Part shown: piece by piece, positions 12,657-25,100 of the stretch | Layout of the letters: each line of letters opens with the position of its first letter | How positions within the stretch are numbered: the first letter of the stretch is position 1 | Assembly: GCA_030248065.1 (NCBI GenBank) | Contig: JASAMV010001334.1 | Coordinates: 18,609-82,608, forward strand | DNA length: 64,000 nucleotides | DNA from: Rhynchonema sp. JSB1_4 | Taxonomy: Eukaryota > Nematoda > Chromadorea > Monhysterida > Xyalidae | Direction: 5' to 3' | Program-made: the position numbers and the translations under genes | Notes under the pieces: generated by a model | Told to the model about the DNA's origin: nothing | The model's database searches: none | The model's input: the letters and a program-made list of their open reading frames with translations, nothing else

Positions 12657-15600
12657 TCATGGTTTTTGTGGGGCTTGGGACATTGACTTCTTTGTGGTCG
12701 CTGTTGATATTGTCGTCATTTGTCGTACATCCAGACCGACCCAACGTGTGGAGTTCGCCTTCACAATGTGGAAATCCTTGGTTCCATTCACGTGTTTCGT
12801 GCAGACACGAATCGCCCAACATCCAGTTCGAACCCTGTACCCTCGATGAATACAGGGGTCGATTGCATTGAACACCTCGAATACGTGCAATGGCCATGTC
12901 GCGCTCTGTAGTCACCAACATCGGAAAAGTAGAGATTAAAACCCGATGGCTGAAACTTCTGGCTAATTTCTGATACCTGGATGTCTTTGCGTTTCTCCAG
13001 TCGCTGTTTCCACTGTGCGTTGGCCCTTTGCACCAGAGGACACCATGAGCCAAAAGGCACTTTTTTAGCGCCCATAGATCGTTTGCCTTTCGCTTTTCGG
13101 ACATGCACCCAAAATGCTGTGCCAGCGTCCACGATTTTTAAACTGAAAACAAGAATATAAAGTTTGGGCAGTGCTGCATGAAAACATGGAGCTCAGGTTA
13201 ATCTGGTCGATTTTCAAGCGCTTGTCTTGACTCAAAATGCGCGTGAAAATTGAGAACTTGGCAACTTTTAAAACGAAAACAACACCTATTATTGTACGTT
13301 ATCTTTCCGTCGTGTTCGTTAATGCCGTGAGCCATCGCGCGTCGCACATGTGCCGACCTGGCCACATTCTTTGTCATGTGAGTGCCTGTCTCGATCGGGA
13401 CATTGCAAAAATCATCGAAGTTGAACTCGGATACCCGCTGCTCACTCCTGTGCTTCCATTGTTCTGGGTATGCGTAGATGTCGTAGATTCGAACGATGCC
13501 CTGGGGTGGACGCACAGTGCCCAACCAGTCCTGTGAAGGTCCACGATGAAACATTGACCGGTCTTGATGGTCGGATACTTGACCGGATATTTGAGACTTG
13601 GCATCTCTAATTCCGACTGGCATGAAACTTTAGCTATCTGGGTTGAGGAACAATTCTTACACCAGCCATTGTTGTATAGTCCAGCCACCAGCTCATGAGA
13701 CGACTTTTTTTAAAGCTTGCTTGGCCGCATTCAAAAATGCTCCAGATACACGTGTTTTCGCAAACAAAAGAAAGAGATTGGCTGAGGGAGATGATGACAA
13801 GTTCCAGCTGGCTGACCTCAATTTGTTGCGTGCTTACGCGTACAGCAGCGATGTTCAGCACACAAATGTTTTGGGAGTCAAAAGGGAATTTACGCACCGA
13901 GTGGAGAGCGTGTTTTTAAAAAATACGTGCGTTTCTCTTTCTTTCATTTCCGAAATACGTGGAACCGGAACATTGTTGGATCCGCACAAGCGAATTTCAA
14001 AAAAAAGTCGTCTCATGAGTTCGTGGCTGGACTATACACATATGCCAATAAATGTAGAGACATCAATAACTACAACAGCCACGTGACCAAGGCATTTGAC
14101 AGCACCAAAACAAGAAACACATATTCCCGAATCGATGATAAAGTTCGATACCCGTCATAATATGATCCTTTTTCACACCATAACCAACCGCGAATGTATA
14201 CGATCCATTCCGGTGATTCCTGAGTGTCACAATTTCATCCAGGTCCACAAACGCCGTCCAATCGTCTTTTCGCTGGTGAATCAGCAGAATACAGTCGCTG
14301 TACGTGATGTATTGGCCGTACATCAAGATTTCGGCGTCTTTACCGTCCGGCAGATCGGGGAATGGATACAACAGCACCAGACCGGCATCGATGTAAATGT
14401 CGGTCACCGCTTGCACCTCACGGCCCATCGATGACCAGTAGAGGTACAGCGTGGTCATCCCCTGAGGAATCCAGGTCAATGAAACGAATGTTTGGGGTTG
14501 CCACACACTTTATCCAAGAAAACTGTGTGAGCAATGTGACATCTGGTGCGTTTCCACACAAGGTCCTTTGTCATATCACACATGGCTTGTTATTTTCGTT
14601 TTCCCCACACACCATTTTTTACTGAAGGCGTGTGCCAAGTGTTCTATTTGGGGCTGTGTTGCTTGATCTGACACGGTGGCTCACCTGTTGTGCCCACATT
14701 TCAACGAATTCAATCAGATTCTGCCAGTCAACGTAGTACAACATCGGGGCCACACAGACGCTTAATCTCAGTTTCGCACCATTCTGTGGTGTGGCTATTT
14801 CGTTCTCTTTGGCCATCGGTGGAGGAATAAATTGGCGGATGAAATCTGGTTGGTCACTCAATGGCGTTGGGGACTGAAAGATTTGTCCTCTCTCACTTGT
14901 CAAAACGTACCTAGAATTGTGCACTGCAGGGTTGTACTGGGTATTGATATGTACGTTTCGAACTGTTTTTATACGTATTGTATTTTATCGGCCCTAGTCC
15001 GTGCTTGTGCAATATGCAAAATACACGGCTACAGTATACCTTCAAGTACCAACAGCCCTGTTTGCATTTGAATCCGGGACAGTGCCCTCCGCATTGTTTG
15101 GTTTGAAAGGCGACTGCTTGATTGCTGATGTTGTCACGCAGTAGCACCTGGTTGACGCCGGTCAAACATTCGGTCACCGCAACCAATGTTGTGCCTTCTG
15201 TGATTGCAAATGTGATTTAACGGGTTTCCTCGACGATTTCGATGTGTTTTCACAGACGGGCGGTGCACCAGATCATCGTCAGTGTCAATTCACCAGAGAT
15301 TGCCGGCCACGTAGGGCTAGGAACAAGCTAGCTGTCCTTATGTCGGCTGAGAACAACGCAGCGGTCTTGCATAATCATGTGAGCTGTGAAACATCATGTA
15401 CATAGGACCGACTAACCACTTGTTTGTCGTGCCGTCCACACGAGTAGGTCGAACTGTCTACCAAGCTGATGTGGTGGCAAAGCCGGTATGATCACTGGGC
15501 GCGGGCGTTGCTGTTGGTTTAAAGAGGGAAACATGCTCCCGTTGTTCGAGTCATCGGCCCATCGAGGTAGATTGATGGTGTTTGTGAAGTGATACATGAT

Positions 15601-15705
15601 CCGATTGAGCACGGGCTTTCGATCGTTCCATAATGTTGTCGTCAAGTAGAGTAGGAAGGCTGTGGCGCAGGCCACCACCAACCCAAAGCCGATTCGCCCA
15701 TTCAT
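12657..15705 (-). CDS. GT92/DUF23-family glycosyltransferase, type II membrane protein
   Basis: Likely Golgi glycosyltransferase; family members in worms add galactose to N-glycan core fucose, but the substrate here is unknown. Seven exons join in phase: 15417-15705, 15040-15197, 14685-14873, 14179-14461, 13298-13616, 12977-13142, 12657-12905, giving 550 residues. A hydrophobic segment at about residues 6-24 is a signal anchor. LRLSVCVAPMLYY begins the GT92 domain, followed by LIEFVEMWAQQGMTTLYLYW, as in the family. VDLDE is the DxD-like metal/sugar-nucleotide motif. GTVRPP matches the late IVRP motif. A Cys-rich patch (CGGHCPGFKCKQGC) lies before the domain. The last exon, with NGT and NST sequons, is the least certain part. 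Intron 4 (13617-14178) contains a transposon. No second copy of the gene is in the window. Confidence 0.8.
13675..14036. mobile_element. 362-bp TIR element in GT92 intron 4
   Basis: Begins TATAGTCCAGCCACCAGCTC and ends GTGGCTGGACTATA, with GTCGTCTCATGAG as the next block of each inverted end. A truncated inverted copy is at 16621-16911. A fragment of its centre (GATGACAACTTCCAGC) recurs at about 42040. Non-coding. Confidence 0.8.
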
Positions 15706-16258
15706 TTTTCCAACACTGGTGAGGATGAAAGTAAAGTTTTGTCACTTGGATTGGAAGAGTCGCGCACAAGAGGAGGCTGGTTTCATGGATAAAATTTGTG
15801 ACTACACATTGCACCACCACTAGGGCGTTGCAGGTATATGCCACTCAAAAGTTATAGTTTTCGGACGTGACCCAGTTCATAGACCCACAAGCTCAAGTAT
15901 GCATTGTGTATTATTCAGGCGCATAACTTGTGATCAGCTGAAAAGCGCCGACCAACAGGTAAAGCACTACTTAATATGGGCGTGGTGTTGCCATGTGCAT
16001 TGTGCTGCGGTTCGCCTCGCCAACCGGGGGCATGTGCAATTCCCATGCGTCACATTTTATTACCCAGTCGCTTCGCCTGGTATTGACGGAACAATTGATT
16101 TTGAGGCCTGTTGCTTGCTGTGCCCATCGTCGTGCTTAAACCACCATCAACTTCAGCGTATCCGCCAGAACTGTGATTATACCTCGTTCATTGTAGTGTA
16201 GGGCTATGTTTGCCTTGTCTTTGTGTTTTTTATCTGGTCACCGAACATGAAAACGAAG

Positions 16259-16413
16259 AACATGAGAACACGATTGGGAAGAATCTGTGGGATGTACTGT
16301 ACTGTCGCATGCCCGAACTTCTGATGAACGAGCAGCCACAGATCAACTACTTGGCTACAAGACTTTTAGATATGGTGAATGATAAGTATACGAAAGATTT
16401 ACAGCACTCATAA
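16259..16413 (+). CDS. Possible last exon of an unrecognised gene
   Basis: An open stretch of about 50 codons ends with TAA and reads like real protein: NLWDVLYCRMPELLMNEQP, then INYLATRLLDMVNDKY. An acceptor-like AACGAAG lies just before it. A candidate upstream exon (RIRQNCDYTSFI, about 16157-16192) ends before GTAGTG, and another (RITCDQLKSADQQ, about 15917-15958) ends before GTAAAG. I could not build a full chain or find a start, and do not recognise the family. It lies divergent to the GT92 gene, so the two may share a promoter in 15706-15900. Confidence 0.35.
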
Positions 16414-16487
16414 AAATAACCGAGGTTTATTGCAATGCACAAAACAAAGCTTTACAATAATTGTTGATCTGATTCTAAGGCTGCCTT

Positions 16488-16620
16488 CACAATGCATGCG
16501 GGTTGCGGGTTGCGGGCCGAGGTAATGCGGGCCCGCAAAAATTGAACCGACGCACTAGGTTTCACAGTGCAATGTGCGGTGCGGTGCAATGCACAAAGCA
16601 ATGTGCAATAATGTTCCGGT
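16488..16620. repeat. Fragment of AAGGCTGC-type element (tag GCGGGTT)
   Basis: AAGGCTGCCTTCACAATGCA is followed by tandem TGCGGGT units and later GTGCGGTGCGGTGCAATGCA. This matches the head of the elements at about 41925 and 44616, except that the repeated heptamer is GCGGGTT rather than GCGGAAT or GCGGACT. One-ended: it runs into the truncated element that follows. Confidence 0.5.
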
Positions 16621-16911
16621 TCCACGTATTTAGGAATTGAAAGAAAGGGAAACGCATGTATTTTTAAAAAACAAGCTCTCCACCTCGGTGCGTAAATTTC
16701 CTTTTGACTCCCAAAACATTTGTGTGTTGAACGACGTTGTTGTTCGCGTAACCACGCAACAAATTGAGGTCAGCCAGCTGGAACTTGTCATCATGTCTCC
16801 CGGCCCAATCTCTTTCTGTTCTTTGCGAAAGCCCGTGTAACCGGCGCATTTTTGAATCTGGCCAAGCAAGCTTTGAACAGAGTCGTCTCATGAGCACGTG
16901 GTTGGACTATA
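16621..16911. mobile_element. Truncated inverted copy of the 362-bp element
   Basis: Reverse-complement relative of 13675-14036, with shared blocks such as ACGTATTT, TTGACTCCCAAAACATTTGT and TTGAGGTCAGCCAGCTGGAA. It ends at GTGGTTGGACTATA. Its other end has been lost next to the AAGGCTGC fragment. Confidence 0.75.
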
Positions 16912-16913
16912 CG

Positions 16914-17244
16914 TATAGTCCGTCCATCAGCTCATGTCACTTTGTGATGCTGCTGGCCAACTCAACTCCCTTCCTCCACGTTCTAATGAAAGAGAAATTG
17001 AGTTTCGGAAAAAATTATGTTTGCTCCTAGATTGTGGTTTTTATGAAATCGGCATGTTTTATCGATTTTAATTTAATTTAATTTTAAATTTGATCGAATT
17101 CAATCTTTTTCGACACATTTTGTTATTTGTTTAGTTTTTTTGCAAAATCGGTCATACTCAATTTCTCTTTCATTAGAACGTGGAGGAAGGGAACAAACCA
17201 GCCAGCAGCAACACAAAGTGCCATGAGCTGGTGGACGGACTATA
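16914..17244. mobile_element. 331-bp TIR element with ~90-bp inverted ends
   Basis: Starts TATAGTCCGTCCATCAGCTC and ends GAGCTGGTGGACGGACTATA. The inverted arms run about 90 bp, up to the AAATTGAG/CTCAATTT pair. It abuts the previous element with only two bases between their TATA ends. Distant cousin of the 287-bp elements at 40297 and 57354, sharing GCTCATGNCAC. Confidence 0.8.
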
Positions 17245-17461
17245 CAATGCATTCACATGTGTGAAAAACGCGCATAATCCAAGAGAAAGAGAAAAGCGCA
17301 GTGCAGACGGTGCGCATTTTCCTTACTACAGTCCCTATTTCCATATTTCATTATTTTTCGCACTTTTTTTAACTTTGTTGTTCCACAAAAATTTAGTTTG
17401 ACACACGGCCTCATTGGCTTTCTTTTATAATGTTTCATAACTTTTATGCTTGGACCGCTGT

Positions 17462-18654
17462 CAGCAGTGTAGAACAGGCGGTACCCCCCTTTTTTCGGAG
17501 GGGGAACAGACGTACCCACCTGGGGGGAAGGGGGGGGAGGACCCAAATTTGGAGAAAAGTCATTTTTTGAGGTCGAAAATTTGGCTCATTTTTTCCCCTT
17601 TTTGGAAAAAATTCTGCATAAAAAGGGTATATTGGCGACTTTTGACATCATTGACCTAAAAATCACCCATTTTAGGCCAAAAAAATGCCTATTTTAGGCC
17701 AAAATTTGCCTATTTTAGGTAAAAATTGGGGGAGCAGACGTACCCGGAGGGGGAACAGTGGGGCAGGCGTACCATGGAGGGGGAACAGACGTACCCGAGG
17801 GGGGGACCCCCCTCCCCCCAGGAACTACACTGGCTGTCAGAGATCGGAAACGGGCCGGCTCGGGCCGGGCCGTGATTTTGGACTTGGTCGACCGGGCCGG
17901 GCCGGGCGGGAGATTTTGGGGGACCGGGCCGGGCCGAGCAGCCCGGTATGCCTAAATTCGAACGAAATTACCATTTTTTGAACCAAAATTTAAAAAATTT
18001 TTGCGCTTCGCGCAATAACATTTCCTAGTTCTTGATCTTCATCGTTTTGAAGAAAGAAGCAGTGGTGTAGCTACCCATCCCATACCCAGGGCCAGGCCCT
18101 TGCAATCAACCCACTGTACCACCAAAAAAGCTTGCCTGCAATCAACCTACCTACCTACTGTACCGACCGGCCGAGCTAGGGGGGTCATCCGGGAACAAAA
18201 TTTTTATGTATACATACTGATTAGAATGTACTCTTAATAAGCGCTAATTTCGAGCGTCACGCGCGATTTTTCGCCTGTATGGAGTGATAAATACCGATTT
18301 TAAACCATTTTGAGCCAAAAATTATACCTACAACTGTACCAGCCGGGCGGCGACTTACGTACTGCATCAGGATGGTGCGTCAATGTACCTACCTACCCCT
18401 TCCCCTCCCCCCAGCTGCACCAGTGAAAACAAGTATTCTGCAGAAAATTTTCGATTTTTTTTCAGCTTTTTGGACTTTTTCAGTTTTCGTTTCGGCCCTT
18501 GAAAATTGGCTGACCGGGCCGGGCCGGGCCGACCTCAAGCCAAAACGGGCCGGGCCGGGCCGGGCCGACCTGCAGCCCTCCACCGGGCCGGGCCGGACTT
18601 TTCGCCGACCGGGCCGGGCCGGGCCGACTTTACCCGGCCCGTTTCCGATCTCTG
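17462..18654. mobile_element. R2-type hAT-like element rich in GGGCCGG, carrying a nested insertion
   Basis: Outer ends CAGAGATCGGAAACGGGCC and its complement. The 8-bp target duplication ACCGCTGT is perfect: 17454-17461 and 18655-18662. The first three bases of the element (17462-17464) are separated from the rest (from 17841) by copy C of the CAGTGTAG family. Both arms are GGGCCGGGCC repeats. The middle (18060-18425) holds what looks like a third element, with TGCAATCAACC repeats. No coding frame. Confidence 0.8.
17465..17832. mobile_element. hAT-like MITE, copy C (tag GGGGGAACAG)
   Basis: Ends CAGTGTAG... and ...CCAGGAACTACACTG, with a perfect 8-bp target duplication GCTGTCAG at 17457-17464 and 17833-17840. 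Opposite orientation to copies A and B. The inner slots read GGGGGAACAGACGTACC or close variants (17498, 17729, 17748, 17778). The core matches copy D at 52.8 kb. It is inserted three bases inside the R2-type element. Confidence 0.85.
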
Positions 18655-18928
18655 ACCGCTGTTTTATCATGTCGTGTTTTATCAGGCTTGTGCATTGTGT
18701 TTTTTCGTTATTTCACAGATAAAGGCTTAAGAACAAAGGTACTTGATCAAAAAAAGACATTTTGATAGATTTGCAAATTTCCTAAACAGAAACCCAAACG
18801 CGAACGCGTCAAGAACGCAAACCAAGCTTTTATAATGTGCAGAAGGACGCAAAAGCAGCAAAATAAACTGAAAAAAATCATAAACGTTACACAGCCAAAA
18901 CAGTCCGGTGGAGCGCAGTCGCACGCAC

Positions 18929-19100
18929 CTAAAAACACTCAATAAACATTTTTTGAGATTTTGGGCAGCGAAAAAATACAGCCCCCCAAAATACAGCCCC
19001 CTAAAAGGGGACAGTGAAAAAATACAGCCCCCCAAATACGGCCCCCTAAAAGGGGTCAGTGAAAAAATACAGCCCCCTTGTATTTTAGATTTTACGGTGT
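18929..19100. mobile_element. Truncated CCGTA-type element just upstream of CPSF1
   Basis: Shares CACCTAAAAACACTCAATAA and TTTTTTGAGATTTTGGGCAG with the element at 9723. Tags are AATACAGCCCCC. It ends TTGTATTTTAGATTTTACGG, 75 bp before the CPSF1 start codon, so it may lie in the promoter or 5' UTR. A short TTGGTATTGG repeat follows at 19100-19135. Confidence 0.65.
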
Positions 19101-19175
19101 ATTGGTATTGGTATTGGGTGGTATTGGTATTGGTGCCCATGTCTATCCAGTATCCACGCATATCTATCACAGGCA

Positions 19176-22100
19176 ATGTATTCAATCTATCGCGAGACCG
19201 ACCAAGTGACCGCCATCGAACATTCACTGTGTTGTTCGTTTATCGACCCGAATTGCAGCCAACTGGTGACAACAGGCAAGAACAGACTGCGCGTGTTTCG
19301 CACAAATCCGTACGTGCTCGAAAGGAACAATGAATCGGGTTAGTTGTCGTTGCCGTTGGTGAACGTTCGGATTTTTTCTGACTCTTGGTCGAGGCCTGCA
19401 AGCTGCGGTTGGGGCCGATTTGTGAATGTGAGCTTCAACAAACAAACTGATAAATGATCCGGTCCAGTCTTGCCTTGGTCTCGTGCAGTGTAGTTCCTGG
19501 GGGCAGGGCTCCCCCAAGGTCATGGTTTTTAACCAAATTTACCAGCTTTTAAGCTGCTAAATTTTTTCAGAAATTTTTTACTGGCTAAGAGAGCTAGTAA
19601 ATTTTAGAAAAACGCTGCTAATTTTTACCTTCTCAGAAGCAATCTTGAGAGTAAACAAAGGGAAATTTGTGTACTCTTAACGGTTTTTCAAAATACACCA
19701 CTGGCTCGTTGGGCAAAATCTGCAGACCGATTTTCAAACCCCGAAAAAAACGCCGAATATTAAAAGCCCCGAATTTCTTCTGTTTTTTCGAGATGTCTTA
19801 AAATATGTTGTTTTTATCACTGTTTTAGTGTTTTTTATGCTTTCTGTCGTCAAACAGCAGTTTTCCCAACATTTGACGGTAATCGCGCGTAGCGCGAAAA
19901 TTTTCATGCTTTTCCCCCAAAGGATTGTTTTGAGATGATCAGTTTCGGAGTGTTTTATGCGATAACTTTGTTGCTCTGTGCAGTGCAGTTTGGTTACCAA
20001 CGGGAAATGTATCTCCCCTCAGGTGCTGTGGCTGGGGGGGGTGGGGGTCCCCCAATGGTATCCTACCCGCCCCGGCCTGGTACGCTACCCCCTACCCGCC
20101 CCGCCCTGGTACCCTACCCGCCCCGATTTTTACCCTCAAAATGCCCATTTTTTCGGTCAAAAATGCCCAAATTTCGACCGAAAACCCTAAAAAGTACAAA
20201 ACATCTCGCGCTGTGCGCGATATATGTATTTTTCAGTCCATAAAAACAGGCACCCGAAAAAACTTGTGTTGTTCCCTACTCGCCCCGAAAAATCTGCCCC
20301 CTCCCCCCAAACCGGATTTCCCCCCAAAATCCCAGGTACACTACCCCCTACCCGCCCCGATTTTCTCCACCTGTGTACCCTACCCGCCCCGCCATAGTAG
20401 CCAAAGCACTGCACAGCACTGTGTTCACGCATAACCACGGGCTTGATCAGTGTACTGATCAATTTCGGAGAACTTGGAAGAGTGAGAAGACCGGAACGTA
20501 ACTGAAATTTTGCGTTGAGCACGCGTAGCGCGCCGACCGAACTATGTGATCATGTAAATATCACACAAAGTGGCTTTAAAATGCGTTTTGAACATGGGTA
20601 TATTTGGGCTTGGAGAGGGGTCTGGTAAAATTCTGTGAGAAAGGTAAAGGGGGGTCCTCGCCGGACCCCAAATCCCCTCGCCTGGTACGAGGTCTGCGAG
20701 GGACTTGTGCATGTGTTGGTATTCGGTGTCCTTGACTTTTGATATCCCAACAATACCACTGCCCGCGTCAAACATGAAATGGCGCCACATGGATTTTTTT
20801 AACCAAGTTTAGTAGCTTTTTACTACTAAGTTTTTTTGAAAAGAAAATTAGAAAGAAAGGAATGCACATTTAGAAGCCTAAAAGCTACTAAATTGTTGCA
20901 TTTAGGCTAAAAAAGGCTAGTAAGTTGGCACTTTAGCTGAAAACAGCTACTAAATTTTAAAATTTTCTAGCTTCTGGCCAGGCGGGCGCCACATGTCACG
21001 GACCGACCGGTCGAACCAAATTGTTTCATCAACGTTTCAGGCGAATGGTCCCAAACGAGCAAGTTGGAGTGCCTGCTGTCAGTCAACTTTATCGCACCGA
21101 TCAAATCGATCGCCTCGGCTCGACTGCCCAATTCGCAACGCGACTGTTTGTTGTTGGCGTTCGATGATGCCAAACTGTCGATTGTGGGCTTCGATGATGA
21201 AAACTATGACATTGTCACGCTGTCGATGCACTACTTCGAAGAAGAGATATTGAAAGGTGCCATTAGAAGTGGTTTACGATCGATAGAGACCTGAGATTTT
21301 AAGTTAGAAGATAAAATTTGGCAAATTCAGGTGGCTACACACATCATCTGCCGTCGCCGATTGTGCGCGCCGATCCGGAGAGCAGATGTGGCTCGATGTT
21401 GGTGTTCGGCAGACATTTGGCCATTGTACCTTTCAAGAAGGATCCCACCGATTTTTTGGGTACGATTGTGTCAACAGTTGATTTGCTTCCCGCTTTTAGC
21501 CATAAAAGTCAAATTATATTTGTTTCAGTCATAAAAGTCAAATTATATTTGCAGACGATGACGTCAACCTGCTGGCGGACACAACCAAGCAGCAATTCTT
21601 CTCATATTGTGTGCCACTGGCTGAACTTGATGCCAAACTGGTGAATGTGCGTGACATGGCCTTTCTGCACGGATATTACGAACCGACGTTGTTGTTTCTC
21701 TATGAACCCATACCCACCACGGTGCGTGTTGCTCTATTCACTGTGTTGATTTGTTTATGTGGACTGAAAACATGACGGGTGTTTTGGAAATTGTCAGAAT
21801 ATATTTTCTTGTCAAAAGTTCCAGGTTGGTCGATTGGCCATCCGTCATGATACGTTCTGCATCCTCGCCGCATCGCTGAATGTGCGAGATCGAATTCATT
21901 CGGTTATTTGGACCGTCAATCTATTACCCCATGATTGTTTGAGGTTAATGTCGTTGTAATGCTCGTTGTTTTTTACTCGTTTTTACCCCAAACTGCATAC
22001 CATTGTTGCCTTCCCATTTATAAAATTTAGATGTCACCCCGTGCCAAAACCTGTCGGCGGTGTGCTGCTAGTGGCTGCCAATTCATTGATATATCTCAAC

Positions 22101-25100
22101 CAAAGTGTGCCTCCATACGGTGTGAGCGTCAATGGCTGTTACAAAGACACGACATCGTTTCCGTTGAAAAGCCGGTGAGAACTTTGTTAACTGACTGAGG
22201 GTATTGCTACTCTAAAAAATCCTCAATAGTCATAGATTTTGACACGTATAATTATTGTGCAACTCAACAATAAAAAACCATTTTTATAGTTTAGCTGTTT
22301 GTGTTTTTGCAGCGACGAGAAACGAATAGTGCTGGATGGCAGTGCGTGCACGTTCATACAACCGACCGTTATGGCGATGGTGTTGCGAAATGGTGATGTG
22401 TACATTGTGAGCGTACTCATAGATAATACCAATGCCGTCAAAGGTCAGTTTGTGCTGTTATTTGTGAGTTGACTTTCCAAATTGCTTCAGACGCAATTCG
22501 CATCTCGTCGATGCAAGCTAGTTGGCTGCAACTTGCACAATCTGGGCATCTTTGGGCTTTTCAGCCTCAGGCAAAAAATGGTCCCATATTCACCAACAGC
22601 TTCTTACGCGCTTTCATGTGCAAATAAAATATTCTGGGCACGGAAAATGCCAGCAAACGTTCTGCGGTCGTGGAAGACACGTAGCTTTATTGCTCAATTA
22701 CAGCTGTCGAGCTCGACAAAGCGTTCGAGAGTGTGCCGCCCTGCTGCTTGACCCAAATCGATGACGGCGTGCTGTTTGTCGGCAGTCGATTGGCTGATTC
22801 GCAGTTGCTCAAATTCAAAGAAAAGGATGCATTGGCTGTGCAGGTGCGTGTGTCCCCATTTTGTTTGCTTGATTATTTTTTTCGTAATTTCCCATAATTC
22901 AGGTGACGTCGGAGGCGCCGGCAGCCAAACGATCTCGTCCGTCACATGATGCCCCATCTGATGCACTCGATGACCTGGCACTGTATGGTGAAGTGGTGGC
23001 GACAACGACCGTTGAAACCATGTGTGTTATGCAGTATGAATTTGAGGTACGTATCTAGTCTGATTCGAATAAGTCTGTCGAATTTTGTGCATTAATTCTG
23101 AATATTCCGAGTCCAAACGTGCATTTGGCACCCGCCCTCACTGCAGTTGTGTGACCGTCTTGTGCACATGGGTCCGTGCCGTCAGATGTGCATCGGCTCA
23201 CCAGCGCAAGTGCCCGAGCCGCTCAAATCACAAACATTCAACACGGTGTTCGATGTGGTCATTGCCAGCGGGCATGCCAGCACCGGTGCTGTATCGGTCG
23301 TCCAGAGGACTGTCAGACCGAACATTGTCACGAGCTCGGAGATTCCTGGTAAGCTAAATGATGTTTATTTTGATGATTTGACCATGCTGCCTCTTGTAAT
23401 GTTCGTGGCGCGTTTTAGGCGCTCTACAATTGTGGACCGTTGGGAAACGACCAGACGAAGGCAATCAACACCAGTACCTGTTGGTCGCGAAAGAGGTACG
23501 ACAAACGGAGTAAGACTTATAAGAAATTCCAGTCCTCAGTGACTTTCGTTTAGGTGACAACGATGGTGCTGGAATTACGGGACGAAATTTCCGAGCTGGA
23601 AACCAGTGGTTTCATAATGCAACAACGCACAATAGCGGCGGGTGATCTGGCCAATGGACAATACATTGTGCAAGTGGCACCAATGAGTGTCATTGTGCTG
23701 AGGGACACCACACGTGTGCAGGAACTGCCGTTGGACATCAGCTTCCCCGTGTGTCGTGCCCACATTCTCGATCCGTAAGTAAACTTAGGTGCTGTCTTAT
23801 GATCGGAAACCGCCCTTTTCGGCCACTATAAAGAAGGGCTATCGTTGGATGTTAGCGGCAAAATGGGCACCAAAATGTCTATCAATAATGTCTTCTCCTA
23901 TTACTAAGAGTACGTACTTGAACATGCATGCTTCAGTGGCTTGTTATCACTTTGTGACATGAACAAAACATCTAATGTGACGCTGTGATCAATTATTTAC
24001 AAACAGTTATGTCGTGCTGCTGACCGAAAATGGACAGATTGTGTTCCTGCAACTGGTGATGACATCGGGCAATCAAATGGAGCTCGTCATGGACAAACCG
24101 ACCGCCGTCAATCAGGCTCGCTTCACGTTTTGACAGTGTTTTTGAAAGTGGTTACAGATCAACACAGAAGTCCTATGATCAACAGAACCAAAAACTTGGT
24201 GTTTGACTAATTGATGCGATATCACAGTGCTATTCACCTGGTATTCCATTCCATTTTCAGACAGCAGCCACGGCTGTGTGCCTGTACCGTGACGGTTCGG
24301 GCCTGTTCATTCAATCGTCGGGTGTGACGGGTGATCAAGACATCAAAGTGCCACAAATGAGCACCAAGACCGAGCCGGACCAGTCGCGACCCGACGTGAA
24401 CGATTCAACCAGTCAACAATCGACTGGCATCAATAATGAACTATACGATGAGGACGCATTGCTTTATGGTTGGGTTGGGAATGGGGCTGTTGGTTTTTTC
24501 GGTTTAATTATTATTATTGTAATTATTATTTCGGTATAATTATTATTCTAGTCTCTGTTTCTACCGAGAACGTTTCAGGCGAGTCGACGTCGAGTCAACC
24601 CACTCAAGCTGAAGACGTGAAGCCCGTAATCACACACCGATCAAATGCAGCCCTGCAACGCAGTGAGGTGTTGTTTGAGGGTAAGTGCCTACGTTACTTC
24701 ATTAAACTCAATGTTTTGCCTGTATAGCAAATTCAGTGTGACAGAAAGTTTGCACGTTCGCTTGAATCGCGTTTCCGCCAGAGTTAACATGATCATATAC
24801 ATAGGTTCCCGGCGTGCAACAGCCACCGGCGGTCAATGCACACTGAATGATCCGAATACGGTCTGTTTAGCTTTACTTTCGCATGTAATTTTTTCATTTA
24901 TTCATTGGTTTCAAATATATATGTCTTTTCATTTATCTTCATGATGACCGTTGTCCAGGTCGAACCGTCCTGTTGGCTAACGGTTGCGCGCGAGTCTGGT
25001 CTGCTCGAAATCTACGCCCTACCAACTATGGAGTGTGTGTTCACCGTCAAGAGATTCGCGCTCGCACATCGCACATTGTTCGACTCTGACACGGTGAGGT

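Noticed and set aside
12463..13104. 213-codon open frame on the minus strand
   Set aside because: Overlaps GT92 exons 6-7 in the wrong frame and continues into a foldback element; the spliced model explains the region better.
24107..24122. GC-AG intron after CPSF1 exon 14 (AATCAG|GCTCGC)
   Set aside because: A normal GT donor (GCC|GTCAAT) five codons earlier keeps the phase, so a rare donor is not needed.
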